Source of the DNA: Flintibacter muris
GTDB taxonomy: Bacteria > Bacillota > Clostridia > Oscillospirales > Oscillospiraceae
DNA: 64,000 nt
Reading direction: 5' to 3'
Assembly: GCF_943192995.1 (NCBI RefSeq)
Contig: NZ_CALPCP010000001.1
Location: forward strand, 186,001-250,000
The notes under the pieces were generated by a model. It was not told the origin of the DNA, ran no database searches, and saw only the letters and a program-made list of their open reading frames with translations. How positions within the stretch are numbered: the stretch's first letter is position 1; every line of letters starts with the position of its first letter. Shown piece by piece: positions 42,032 to 50,733 of this stretch. The position numbers and the translations under genes are program-made.

Positions 42032-43702
42032 ATGGAAGAGAAAAGAACAATCAAGGTCACCGTGGCCGGTGAGGAACGCACCTACCCCTATGGAACGCCC
42101 TACTGCACTGTTGCGGCGGACGTTCAGGACCGGTTCCCCTGGGACATCCTGCTGGTCAACCGGGACGGAAAGCTCTGTGAACTCCACAAGGTTCTGGACC
42201 GGGACTGTTCGCTGAAGATGGTCACCGCCCAGGACAAGCCCGGTATCCAGACCTATGAGCGCAGCGCGGTTTTCCTGATGCTGAAGGCTTTTTACGATGT
42301 GGTGGGCCGGGAGAATGTGGAGCGTGTTTCTGTGGAATATTCCCTCAGCAGTGCCCTCTTCATTCTGGCCCGAGGCAATTTCACCCTGGATCAAGCCCTG
42401 CTGGAGCGGGTGGAGAAGCGGATGCGGGAGCTGTCCGCCCAGGCGCTGCCTATAGAAAAGCAATCCATCAGCACTGACGACGCCATCGACCTGTTCCGTC
42501 AGGCTCAGCTGGTCCACAAGGCCCAGCTGTTCGCCTTCCGCATCAACTCCCGGGTCAACGTCTACTCCCTGGATGGCTTTGTGGACTATTTTTACGGTTA
42601 TATGGTCCCGGACACCAGCTATATCAAGTGTTTTGGTCTGGAGCTGTTTGAAAACGGATTTGTGCTCCGCCTGCCCACCCAGAAAAACCCTGGTCAGCTG
42701 GGGGACTTCCGGCCCTCCAAAAAGGTGTTCCAGGAGCTCTACCAGTCCACGCTCCGCTCCCAGGCGCTGAACGCCTCCAATGTGGCAGAGCTGAACACAA
42801 CCATCTCCCAGGGCGGCGCCACGCCCCTGATTCTGGCCCACGAGGCCATGATGGAAAAGAAGATTGGCGACATTGCCGCCGAAATTGCCGCCCAAAAAGA
42901 GGTCCGCTTTGTCATGATCGCGGGACCCTCCTCCTCAGGCAAGACCACCTTCTCCCACAGGCTGTCCACCCAGCTGCGGGCCTGCGGCCTGCGGCCCCAC
43001 GCCATCGCCACGGACAACTACTTTAAAAATCGGGAGGATACCCCCCGTGACGAAAACGGCAACTACGACTTTGAGGGCCTGGGGGCCATGGATGTGGAGC
43101 AGTTCAACCTGGACATGATGGGGCTGCTGAAGGGCGAGACGGTGGAAATCCCCTCCTTCAACTTTAAGAAGGGCGCACGGGAGTACAACGGCAACTTCCT
43201 CACCTTAGGAGAGGGGGATGTGCTGGTTATTGAGGGCATCCACTGCCTCAACGAACAGTTTACCTACTCCCTGCCCAAAGAGAGCAAATACCGGATCTAC
43301 ATCAGCTGTCTCACCACGCTGAATATCGATGACCACAACCGCATTCCCACCACCGACGCCCGCCTTCTGCGGCGCATCGAGCGGGATGCTAGGACCAGAG
43401 GCTACAGCGCCCAGGCCACTATCCGGATGTGGCCCTCCGTCCGGCGGGGCGAGGAGCAGAATATCTTCCCCTTCCAGGACAGCGCGGATGTGATTTTCAA
43501 CTCAGCCCTGATCTATGAGACCGCTTTGCTGAAACCCTACGTGCAGCCCCTGCTCTTCGGCGTCCCCAGAGACAGCGAGGAGTATATTGAGGCCAAGCGG
43601 CTGTTGAAATTTTTAAACTACTTCCTGCCCATCCCCGCAGACGATATTCCCAAGACCTCCCTCATGCGGGAGTTCATCGGCGGCGGAATTTACCACGTAT
43701 AA
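42032..43702 (+). CDS. Uridine-kinase-like nucleoside kinase with ThrRS-like N-terminus
   Basis: 556 residues; AAAGGAGG precedes ATG 42032. Residues 1-75 resemble a TGS domain, 80-260 the second additional domain of threonyl-tRNA synthetase, and ~285-500 a P-loop kinase of the uridine/phosphoribulokinase type: Walker A MIAGPSSSGKTTFSHRL, ATDNYFKNREDTP, LVIEGIHCLN. This fused architecture is a standard Firmicutes protein; the natural substrate is presumed to be uridine or cytidine but not certain. Confidence 0.92.
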   Translation: MEEKRTIKVTVAGEERTYPYGTPYCTVAADVQDRFPWDILLVNRDGKLCELHKVLDRDCSLKMVTAQDKPGIQTYERSAVFLMLKAFYDVVGRENVERVSVEYSLSSALFILARGNFTLDQALLERVEKRMRELSAQALPIEKQSISTDDAIDLFRQAQLVHKAQLFAFRINSRVNVYSLDGFVDYFYGYMVPDTSYIKCFGLELFENGFVLRLPTQKNPGQLGDFRPSKKVFQELYQSTLRSQALNASNVAELNTTISQGGATPLILAHEAMMEKKIGDIAAEIAAQKEVRFVMIAGPSSSGKTTFSHRLSTQLRACGLRPHAIATDNYFKNREDTPRDENGNYDFEGLGAMDVEQFNLDMMGLLKGETVEIPSFNFKKGAREYNGNFLTLGEGDVLVIEGIHCLNEQFTYSLPKESKYRIYISCLTTLNIDDHNRIPTTDARLLRRIERDARTRGYSAQATIRMWPSVRRGEEQNIFPFQDSADVIFNSALIYETALLKPYVQPLLFGVPRDSEEYIEAKRLLKFLNYFLPIPADDIPKTSLMREFIGGGIYHV

Positions 43703-43813
43703 GTGATTCCGAACCGGCGTGAAGACAGCCCTTCTGGCTCCCACGGCTATGAACCAGCAAAAGTTTACCCTTGCCCTGCAGGATGGCAAGGTAATGCTAT
43801 CCACGATTCCATA

Positions 43814-43847
43814 AGAAGGGAGAGCGCCGTTAGGCTCTCTCCCTTCT
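43814..43847 (+). terminator. Hairpin after the kinase gene
   Basis: AGAAGGGAGAG/CTCTCCCTTCT stem about 110 bp downstream of the stop; no long T-run. Confidence 0.5.
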
Positions 43848-43879
43848 GCAATTTAATGAGCGGCCAGCCGCCCGCATGT

Positions 43880-43954
43880 TTACTTGCGGTATTTTCTGGA
43901 GTTAACGGCCCCTACTGCCAGGGCCAGGAGGATTACCAGAATTTGCAGCTTCAC
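43880..43954 (-). CDS. Putative 24-residue membrane peptide
   Basis: GTG 43954 with GGGGGAGAAG upstream encodes MKLQILVILLALAVGAVNSR and KYRK: one hydrophobic helix with a basic end. It follows the 43968 gene by 13 bp on the same strand. Too short to judge by homology; the ribosome site and composition support a real peptide. Confidence 0.45.
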   Translation of the reverse strand: MKLQILVILLALAVGAVNSRKYRK

Positions 43955-43967
43955 ACCTTCTCCCCCC

Positions 43968-44759
43968 CTATGACCGCACCACAGCGTGGAGCAGGGACCA
44001 AATGGACCAGAGGAACCCGGCAACGCACATAACAGCCAGCATGGGGAAGAGCCAGTTGGTAATCTCCTGGGTCCGCCAGGGGAGAATCTGCCCCAAAAAC
44101 ATGGAGCCCATGCAGATTCCCCAGATAATCCAGCCGCCCTTTGCGCCAAAGCGCTGAATCAGCGCTCCCACAATTATTCCGCCCGCAATGGACACAGCGA
44201 AGATGAGCAGCCACCAGTACCAGTCCAGGGTGAAATCCCCCACAATCAGCAGCGTTTTTTCCGGAAGCGGGACCAGTTCTCCGGCCATGTTCTCAAAGAA
44301 ACGGCCTGAAATAATCTTGCCAGTGTCCGGAGCCGGGGCCGCTTGCATAACCCCTGATCTGGCCTGGACCCAGACGCTCATCCCCGCAAGTTTGACCCAC
44401 AAGGACGGGCAGAAAAGGCGTTCCACGGCGGCCAACAGGGCGGCCAGCACCAGGGCAAAGGCGGACTGGAAGGCTGTCAATCCCAGGGTCAGCCCCAGCG
44501 CCCGCTTCCGGGTCTGGCCGAAACGGAGGGCCTGGTCAAAGCTGACTCCCACATGGGCAATCCCGGCCACAAGGGCGGTAAGGCCGCCCACAATAGGGAA
44601 AATAGCGCAGGATACGGTAATGCTGGTATCCGGCCTGCCAAAGTACATCACGCACCCGATAATAACTTGAACCACAAGGAACAGTCCGCCCTCCACCCCC
44701 AGGTAGAGGAACAGGTCATCCAGATTTAATTTCACTAATTTTTGAAACGTCTTCCACAT
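43968..44759 (-). CDS. Multi-pass membrane protein of a YtrABC-like ABC system
   Basis: 263 residues from ATG 44759 (MWKTFQKLVKLNLDDLFLYL) with AGGTGAGCGAG upstream. About six membrane helices and one larger exported loop (residues ~130-185). It follows the 44765 membrane protein closely, and both follow an ATPase and GntR gene. The two membrane proteins probably form the permease. Confidence 0.75.
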   Translation of the reverse strand: MWKTFQKLVKLNLDDLFLYLGVEGGLFLVVQVIIGCVMYFGRPDTSITVSCAIFPIVGGLTALVAGIAHVGVSFDQALRFGQTRKRALGLTLGLTAFQSAFALVLAALLAAVERLFCPSLWVKLAGMSVWVQARSGVMQAAPAPDTGKIISGRFFENMAGELVPLPEKTLLIVGDFTLDWYWWLLIFAVSIAGGIIVGALIQRFGAKGGWIIWGICMGSMFLGQILPWRTQEITNWLFPMLAVMCVAGFLWSIWSLLHAVVRS

Positions 44760-44764
44760 CTCGC

Positions 44765-45460
44765 TCACCTCACAACATAGCGCTGGATTACCCACCAGAT
44801 CAGTGCTTCTCCCCCCACCGCGCCGGCGGCCAGAACAGCGGCCATCACCTTGGGCAGAGTGCTCCACATCCAGCTCCACTTCGAGTCCAGCAGATAAACC
44901 ATAATTTCCGTCTCTGTGGAGAGAATCATAAACACGGTAACTCCTAGCATGACAATGATGGACAGGGTGAGCACAATGGTGCCCAGGACTTTATTTTTCA
45001 CCATAATCATTCCGCTCAGGCACCCCAGGATCATCAGCACGATACACGCCAGCGGGAAGGCCCAGACACGGCCGCCAAACAGGTTCAGCAGCTCCCACCG
45101 CTCCCGGAACTCCCAGTTGGCCAGGGCGGGAAAGGCGGACATGAACATTTGCAGTCCCCAGCAGATCGCCGTGTAAACCACCATATCGCTCTGGACGGCC
45201 CAGAAGAAATCCCGCCGCCGGCCCCCCATGGACAGGCCCAGGTTCAGCGTGTTGGTACACAGGGAGAAGGAGTACAGGAACATGCACAGCAGGATCATAG
45301 TGGGAAACATGGCATAGTAGGTCTCAAACAGATTGCCCACTCTGAGGTTGTCCGGCACGCCGGTGACGTAGCAGCCCGCAATGATAACGGCGGCAAAACC
45401 GAAAATGGCGCCCAGATTGATCCAGGTGAACTGGAGCAGAAAACGAAAGGATCTTACCAT
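44765..45460 (-). CDS. Multi-pass membrane protein of a YtrABC-like ABC system
   Basis: 231 residues from ATG 45460 (MVRSFRFLLQFTWINLGAIF), GGGCGGG upstream; the frame before it is not protein-like. About six membrane helices including FSLCTNTLNLGLSMGGRRRD, a pattern common in ABC-2-like bacterial permeases. Located 13 bp after the ATPase gene. Confidence 0.78.
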   Translation of the reverse strand: MVRSFRFLLQFTWINLGAIFGFAAVIIAGCYVTGVPDNLRVGNLFETYYAMFPTMILLCMFLYSFSLCTNTLNLGLSMGGRRRDFFWAVQSDMVVYTAICWGLQMFMSAFPALANWEFRERWELLNLFGGRVWAFPLACIVLMILGCLSGMIMVKNKVLGTIVLTLSIIVMLGVTVFMILSTETEIMVYLLDSKWSWMWSTLPKVMAAVLAAGAVGGEALIWWVIQRYVVR

Positions 45461-45473
45461 CTTACCCGCCCCC

Positions 45474-46361
45474 TTACTGGGCGTCCCCGTGGCCGCACAG
45501 GGACACAAAAACGTTTTGCAGATTCATGGGGGAGATATCCACGTCCGCCTCCCGGGCGCCCTCCAGCTTGACCGTGTCCCCCCGGACGGCCACCGTCTTA
45601 TGCCGGCCCATCTGGTGGGTGGACAGCACTTGCAGGCCGTTGCACACCTGGTCCACCACGTCGTCCCGGCCCGAGACATAGCGGAACTGGTTCACCAGCT
45701 CCTCGGTGTCTGTGTTCTCGATAATGCGGCCCTCGTCCAGAATGATGACCCGCTCAAATACGGACGCCGCCTCCTCAATGATGTGGGTGGACACAATAAA
45801 GGTGCGGTTTGTCGCTGCAAAATCCTCCAGCAGCAGCTGGTAAAAGCGCTCCCGCATAACCACATCCAGCCCGGCGGCGGGCTCATCCAGAATGGTGATG
45901 GGGGCCCGGCTGGCCAGTGCGATCAAAATGGTCACCATAGACATCTGGCCCTTGGACAGCTGGGAGATTTTCTTTTTCTTCTCCAGCTTAAACTCCTCTA
46001 TCAGCCGGTCGGCGTAGGCCTGATCCCAGTTGGGATAGTAGATGGCGGCGGATTTCAGATAGTGCTTCACCTTCAGGTTGTTGGGGCCGGAAAACAGGGT
46101 GGGCTGGAGTTCCCGGGAGAAGCAGATGTCGTCAAGGGCCCTCTGGTTCTCCCAAACCGGCTGGCCGTTGTAGGTGACGTCGCCGCTGTTTTTGGTATTC
46201 TGGGCGGTGAGAATGCCCAGAAGGGTGGTCTTGCCTGCCCCGTTGCGGCCAATCAGGCCGTAGATTTTGCCAGGCTCAATGGTCAGGTCCAGATTGTGGA
46301 GGACCTCCTTGTCCTTGTAAGACTTGCACAGGCCCTGGGCCTTTAAAATTCCAGCGCTCAT
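45474..46361 (-). CDS. ABC transporter ATPase (YtrB/BcrA-like)
   Basis: 295 residues: Walker A GLIGRNGAGKTTLLGIL, Q-loop, signature LSKGQMSMV, Walker B ITILDEPAAGLD, switch VSTHII, plus a ~75-residue C-terminal regulatory part. Start overlaps the GntR stop by 4 bp. ATPases of this class with YtrA-type GntR regulators respond to cell-wall-active antibiotics (Bacillus ytrABCDEF). Confidence 0.92.
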   Translation of the reverse strand: MSAGILKAQGLCKSYKDKEVLHNLDLTIEPGKIYGLIGRNGAGKTTLLGILTAQNTKNSGDVTYNGQPVWENQRALDDICFSRELQPTLFSGPNNLKVKHYLKSAAIYYPNWDQAYADRLIEEFKLEKKKKISQLSKGQMSMVTILIALASRAPITILDEPAAGLDVVMRERFYQLLLEDFAATNRTFIVSTHIIEEAASVFERVIILDEGRIIENTDTEELVNQFRYVSGRDDVVDQVCNGLQVLSTHQMGRHKTVAVRGDTVKLEGAREADVDISPMNLQNVFVSLCGHGDAQ

Positions 46362-46747
46362 TGCTTGCTCTCCTTTCTCATATCCTCAACAGCCTGTAAA
46401 ATCATGGCCGTTAAATCTTCCCCGGTGAGGGCCAGGGAGGCCCCCTCCTTTACCAGGGGCTTTACAAAGCCGTCGTAAAAGGCGGCTTTTCTTTTTTGCT
46501 TCACGGTCTCTCCCGCTCCTTTCGAAACGAACATGCCGATACCCCGGCGTTTGTACAGTATTCCGTCCGCTACCAGCAGATTGATGCCCTTGGCCGCCGT
46601 GGCCGGGTTGATGTTGTACCCCCGGGCCAGCTCGTTGGTGGAGGGCACCTGCTCCTCCTCATGGTAGACCCCCCGCAGGATGTCGTCCTCCAGCATGCGG
46701 GCAATCTGCAAATAGATCAGGGACTGGTCGTTCAAGGTCCCGCGCAT
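46358..46747 (-). CDS. GntR-family regulator (YtrA subfamily)
   Basis: 129 residues from ATG 46747 (MRGTLNDQSLIYLQIARMLE) with GGAGGTGAT upstream; the earlier frame to 46873 covers the promoter. Winged helix LPSTNELARGYNINPATAAK-type (QVPSTNELARGYNINPATAA), then KRRGIGMFVSKGA and a short helical tail, as in YtrA rather than full FadR proteins. It leads the ATPase and two membrane genes and likely represses them until wall stress. Confidence 0.9.
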   Translation of the reverse strand: MRGTLNDQSLIYLQIARMLEDDILRGVYHEEEQVPSTNELARGYNINPATAAKGINLLVADGILYKRRGIGMFVSKGAGETVKQKRKAAFYDGFVKPLVKEGASLALTGEDLTAMILQAVEDMRKESKQ

Positions 46748-46786
46748 TCCATCACCTCCGTGGATTTTCTGTATGTTTGCCGGTTC

Positions 46787-46831
46787 ATTACTTGCGTAAT
46801 TAACCATACCACTAACCCGCCGTTGTGTCAA
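46787..46831 (-). promoter_or_regulatory. Promoter and operator of the GntR/ABC operon
   Basis: On the minus strand TTGACA (46826-46831), 17-bp spacer, TATGGT (46803-46808); a small palindrome ATTAC-TTGC-GTAAT (46787-46800) sits just downstream, a plausible GntR site. Confidence 0.75.
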
Positions 46832-46992
46832 GAGTAAAATGAAATTTATATCAAATATTTTGTGAGAACCCACTAGACCTTTGCTTTATAGATCAGTCCA
46901 GAAAAGCCGGCTATCAATCCGCTTCAATCTGTGTCAACCTCACGCTTTAAGTTGATAGTCTCCCTGCGCAGCCAAGAATTTCTTGACACACT

Positions 46993-47023
46993 AACGGCCC
47001 GGAGGGTGTTCCTCCGGGCCGTT
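46993..47023. terminator. Hairpin closing the tail-gene array
   Basis: 13-bp perfect stem AACGGCCCGGAGG/CCTCCGGGCCGTT just after the stop of the last tail gene. The T-run is on the plus strand, so it may act mainly on transcription coming from the other side. Confidence 0.65.
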
Positions 47024-47028
47024 TTTTG

Positions 47029-48096
47029 TCAGTTAAACATATCAACCATCTGAATCATGTAAACAACGTCGTCCGCAAAGAAGAAGTACAGGCATGGGCC
47101 CAAGCCGTCCTCGTTGGCACAGTACCAGAGATAGTCGTCCGGGTAAGCCCACTGCCAGTTTTTCTCGTCGAAGAGCATACCGGGATAGGCGGCCAACACC
47201 TCCTCCCGGGTGGATCCCACCCGGATGCCTCTGGGGGTGTACATGTCAGTGCGGCTTGTCTCCAGGCGCTGAAGGTACCGGGAATTCTCTGCGGCGTTAT
47301 AGTATCTGATCGCGGAAACTTCTCCTGTGTCACCGCCGTTGTCTACAGACCACTCTTCCCAATAATCCCCAGGCCAGTAAATGGGGTCCCAGTCCTCATG
47401 AACGATAATCTCCGGCTCAAAGTCCTGGAACATGGAATCCACCCAGTTGCCCGGGCCGTTGGGAGTGGAGAAGCCGTCCCGGAAGAGGCAGACCTCCAGG
47501 TCCTTCAGTCCCCACACCGCCTGACGGATAGCGTCCCCTGGAGCCATCCCCTCCTGGTAGTAATTAAAACAGATCGGCGGCGCAATAGGGACCTCAGCCG
47601 TATCCATAGGGAAGACGAGGTAAGTTGGGGAATATTGCTGCCATTCCAGCTGGCCCATGCGCTGAGAATATTGGCTTCTGCCGATCTGATAGAGCCCGAA
47701 AAGCTTTTCATCCAAAGTGTCCGTTCCAAGCAGAACGGCGGAATCCAGGCGGGTGTCCCCCTCCTGAGGCGTTTCCGGGGTATTCTCTGCAAGGTATGCA
47801 GTGGTGTTGTACTCCGACTGGAAGTAGTCCAGAACCATCTCGTTAAGCTGGGCGTCAAAGCCCGGTCCCTCCTGCTGGGAGCTGGCTGGTTCAGAGGTAT
47901 CCGGGGGCGTTTCATCCCTGAACTGGCAGGAGACGATATTGCCGCAGAAGATGCACACGGAGAATATCAGGATGAGGAAGGGCAGCGGGGGCCGCTTTTT
48001 AGGGCCGGACATAATATTGCGCAGGCGGATCTCCATCTCTCTGGCTGACCTGGACAGATGGGTGGAGAAGGGAGTGTAGGGCATATTTTGTTTCAT
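47029..48096 (-). CDS. M56-tail family protein 1 (unknown exported domain)
   Basis: 355 residues from ATG 48096 (MKQNMPYTPFSTHLSRSARE) with AGGAGG 5 nt upstream. Residues 1-55 are the family N-terminus: charged cytosolic part with SGPKKRPPLP, helix FLILIFSVCIFCGN and IVSCQ. The exported part is acidic and Trp/Tyr-rich, ending in RGIRVGSTREEVLAAYPGML and a YLWYCANEDGLGPCLYFFFA strand, a pattern like small beta domains that follow a GD/S-x-x-E-E-V motif. No family name is justified. It is the last gene of the array. Confidence 0.85.
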   Translation of the reverse strand: MKQNMPYTPFSTHLSRSAREMEIRLRNIMSGPKKRPPLPFLILIFSVCIFCGNIVSCQFRDETPPDTSEPASSQQEGPGFDAQLNEMVLDYFQSEYNTTAYLAENTPETPQEGDTRLDSAVLLGTDTLDEKLFGLYQIGRSQYSQRMGQLEWQQYSPTYLVFPMDTAEVPIAPPICFNYYQEGMAPGDAIRQAVWGLKDLEVCLFRDGFSTPNGPGNWVDSMFQDFEPEIIVHEDWDPIYWPGDYWEEWSVDNGGDTGEVSAIRYYNAAENSRYLQRLETSRTDMYTPRGIRVGSTREEVLAAYPGMLFDEKNWQWAYPDDYLWYCANEDGLGPCLYFFFADDVVYMIQMVDMFN

Positions 48097-48177
48097 AATA
48101 GCCTCCTGAATTCTTGCAGTCATGTTATATCTTCACTCTATCACAAGTCCTGACTTATGTAAATACTCCTGTACCAA

Positions 48178-49242
48178 TCAGCTGTCTTCGCTCTCGTCGA
48201 TTTCGGGCAGGTTCATGTCTTCCAAAGTCAGGCTCTGGGTATAGGGATTGAGCAGCCGGTTGACCAGCTCCAGGGCCGGCTCCGGGTCCACTTCCTCGCC
48301 CAGGATGTAGTACCCGGCTGTGACGGGGTCCTGAAGGGGCAGGGTGGCTGTCTCCAGGCCGGCGGAGGGGTCCAGCCCCACGGCCCGGCTGGCGAAGTAG
48401 AGCATGTCGGCCATAGACAGGTCGGTGTCCACATTCTGGCTGAAGATGTCCACAAAGGAGTTGATTTTGGTGAGGCTGTTCCAGGACAGCAGCTTTTGAG
48501 CCAGCGCCTCCATCAGCTGCTGCTGGGTCTGGACCCTGCCCAGGTCGCTGTAGGAGGTGCCGCTGTTGTTCTTGCGGAAACGGGCCGCCTCCACGGCCTG
48601 CCAGCCGTTCAGGTGGGCCGGGCCCTCGTTAAAGTGGATGGACAGGTTCTGGGCCGGGTCATCATAATCCATGTCGCAGGGAATGTAGAAGTCAATTCCG
48701 CCCAGCTCGTCCACCAGGGCGGCGAAGCCGTCAAGCTCTATGTCAATGTAGTAATCAATGGGGATGCCCAGGGTGTGGGAGAGACACTGCTCCAGACCGT
48801 ATTCCACACCGCTCAGGCGGACGGCTTGGCCGTCCAGATCGACCAGCGTGTCCCGGGGGATGGAGACCAGACCGGCAGCCTGGCCTTGGGTGTCGTAGCA
48901 CAGCACCATAAAGGCGTCGGAGGGAGCACCGCCGCCGGTACCGGCGGTAAGGAGGAAGGTGTACACCCCGTCCCGCCGCTCCATGCGGGGGACGGCGCTG
49001 TTTTTCATGGCGGGGACAGTATCCACTGCCTGGGAGGCGGACGGCTGCGCCTCCTCCGGCCTTGCCGTCTGGCAGGATACCAAATCGCCGCAGAAAATGC
49101 AGATGGAAAATATCAAAACCAAAAAGGGCAGCGGAGGCCGCTTCTTGGGCCCGGACATAATGTTTTTGATGCGCAGCTCAGTCTCCCGGGCGGAGCGGGA
49201 CAGGGCGGTGGAAAAGGGGGTGCGGGGCATGTTGTTGTTCAT
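48178..49242 (-). CDS. M56-tail family protein 2 with LytR-CpsA-Psr domain
   Basis: 354 residues from ATG 49242 (MNNNMPRTPFSTALSRSARE), AAGGAG upstream. Family N-terminus, then an LCP domain: SDAFMVLCYDTQGQAAGLVS, SIPRDTLVDL (catalytic Arg), ELGGIDFYIPCDMDYDDPAQ, AARFRKNN and SDLGRVQTQQQLMEAL. LCP enzymes attach teichoic acids or polysaccharides to peptidoglycan from a membrane anchor; here the anchor is the family tail module. It is the only member with a clear enzyme domain. Confidence 0.88.
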   Translation of the reverse strand: MNNNMPRTPFSTALSRSARETELRIKNIMSGPKKRPPLPFLVLIFSICIFCGDLVSCQTARPEEAQPSASQAVDTVPAMKNSAVPRMERRDGVYTFLLTAGTGGGAPSDAFMVLCYDTQGQAAGLVSIPRDTLVDLDGQAVRLSGVEYGLEQCLSHTLGIPIDYYIDIELDGFAALVDELGGIDFYIPCDMDYDDPAQNLSIHFNEGPAHLNGWQAVEAARFRKNNSGTSYSDLGRVQTQQQLMEALAQKLLSWNSLTKINSFVDIFSQNVDTDLSMADMLYFASRAVGLDPSAGLETATLPLQDPVTAGYYILGEEVDPEPALELVNRLLNPYTQSLTLEDMNLPEIDESEDS

Positions 49243-49255
49243 ACTGATACTCCTT

Positions 49256-50731
49256 TCAGAAAACAATGCGTTCAATGGTGTCCAAGGTAAAGTCGTGCCA
49301 GACGGCGTCTTGTTTGGCGAAATACTCCTCCCAGGCATCGTCAAACTCCCCCTGAGCGGCTGGGCCGCCGTCCACATACCAGGCCAGATTGTCCCAGTCG
49401 CTGTCAATCCGCTCCTGGAGAGCCAGGTCCCAGGTGGTGCATTCGTCCGGAGCACCCTCCCCGGCGGCGGTGAATATGAGTTTGCCCACGCCATAGTCAG
49501 CGGCGCTGGAGGAGAAGGAGAACGTGCCATCCTGCTTCAGCCCCTGGAAGGAGCGGGGGAAGCGGGTATAGCCGAACACCCGGCCATCCCCCTGCCATCG
49601 GAGGACGATAAAGGCCAGTACCGGGTCCCCATCCTCTGTCTCCAGCCAGAGGACGGCCTCATTGATCCCGTCCCCGTCCATGTCCATGTAGGCGAAGCGG
49701 GCGGGGTAGGCGGTGAAGTCCGGGCTGGAGGTGACCGCCTCAGTGACCCGGCTGATGTCCAGCACCAGGCCCTCCTCTGCGTCGGTAAACATCATGCTGC
49801 CCAGCAGGACAGAGCGCAGATCAGCGGCGCTCCGGGAACTGACCGGCGCGGGAGAGAAGCCGCCCGACGGCTCCTCCCCGGCGAAGTACCACTGGTTCCA
49901 CAGCGGCGGGTCCAGCTTGTCGGTCTCCTCCGCCGGGACCAGGGGGTACTGACTGCTGTCCCCAAAAACCATGCAGTCGTAGCGGATGTACTCCCCGCCC
50001 TCCCAGACGTAAAGGCGGTACCACTCGTCAAGGGCCCCGCCGGATTCCAGCTCCACATAGTCCACAAAGGCAGACAGATAAAACACCGGCTGGCCGTCCG
50101 CCTTGATGCGGAATCCGACGATGTCTGCGGGCTCATACATACCCCGGGGGTACTCCGGGTCATTGGCGATGAGCTCCTCCAGCCCGCCGCACAGGGCTTC
50201 TCTGGTGGTGCCGGCCAGGGACAGGGCGTCTTCCGCCGTCACCTGGCCCCCCTCCTCCTTGTCGTAGACCCAGGAGCGGACCCAGCCGTCGTGGCCGTAG
50301 GAGTTTTCGTTCAGAAAAAAGACCAGGTTGAGATAGCGGTCGGTGGTGGAGGGATAAAACAGGCACATATTCCCGCCCCGGACGCTGTCCTGGGCAAAGG
50401 CGTATTCCTCCCGCAGGCCGTTGAGGGCGGCGTTGATAGCCTCCACCGCCTGGTTTTCCTCCCCGGCGGGAAGGGCCAGGGCGGGGATCTCCACATAGTT
50501 GGCGTAACGGTCGTAGTATTGGGTTTCCATTACAACAGTGGGCTGGGCAGGCCGCACATGGCAGGATACCAGATTGCCGCAGAAAAGGCAGATGAAGAAT
50601 ATCAGAATCAAAAAGGGAATGGGCGGCCGCTTCTTGGGTCCGGAGAAGATGTTGCGCAGTCGGATTTCCGCCTCCCTGGCCGACCCGGACAGGTGGGTGG
50701 AGAAAGGGGTGCGGGGCATTTCTTCAAACAT
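49256..50731 (-). CDS. M56-tail family protein 3 (RsiV-like exported domain)
   Basis: 491 residues from ATG 50731 (MFEEMPRTPFSTHLSGSARE), AGGAGG 9 nt upstream, only 2 nt after the stop of gene 4. Family N-terminus ending NLVSCH, then a domain like RsiV/PdaC (DUF3298-type): YVEIPALALPAGEENQAVEA, VYDKEEGGQVTAEDAL, FRIKADGQPVFYLSAF. It is followed by a second module with FAYMDMDGDGINEAVLWLE. Sister to gene 6 over the first module. Confidence 0.85.
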   Translation of the reverse strand: MFEEMPRTPFSTHLSGSAREAEIRLRNIFSGPKKRPPIPFLILIFFICLFCGNLVSCHVRPAQPTVVMETQYYDRYANYVEIPALALPAGEENQAVEAINAALNGLREEYAFAQDSVRGGNMCLFYPSTTDRYLNLVFFLNENSYGHDGWVRSWVYDKEEGGQVTAEDALSLAGTTREALCGGLEELIANDPEYPRGMYEPADIVGFRIKADGQPVFYLSAFVDYVELESGGALDEWYRLYVWEGGEYIRYDCMVFGDSSQYPLVPAEETDKLDPPLWNQWYFAGEEPSGGFSPAPVSSRSAADLRSVLLGSMMFTDAEEGLVLDISRVTEAVTSSPDFTAYPARFAYMDMDGDGINEAVLWLETEDGDPVLAFIVLRWQGDGRVFGYTRFPRSFQGLKQDGTFSFSSSAADYGVGKLIFTAAGEGAPDECTTWDLALQERIDSDWDNLAWYVDGGPAAQGEFDDAWEEYFAKQDAVWHDFTLDTIERIVF

Positions 50732-50733
50732 TG

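Noticed and set aside
41906..42895. Minus-strand frame opposite the kinase N-terminus
   Set aside because: Shadow of the strongly supported kinase gene.
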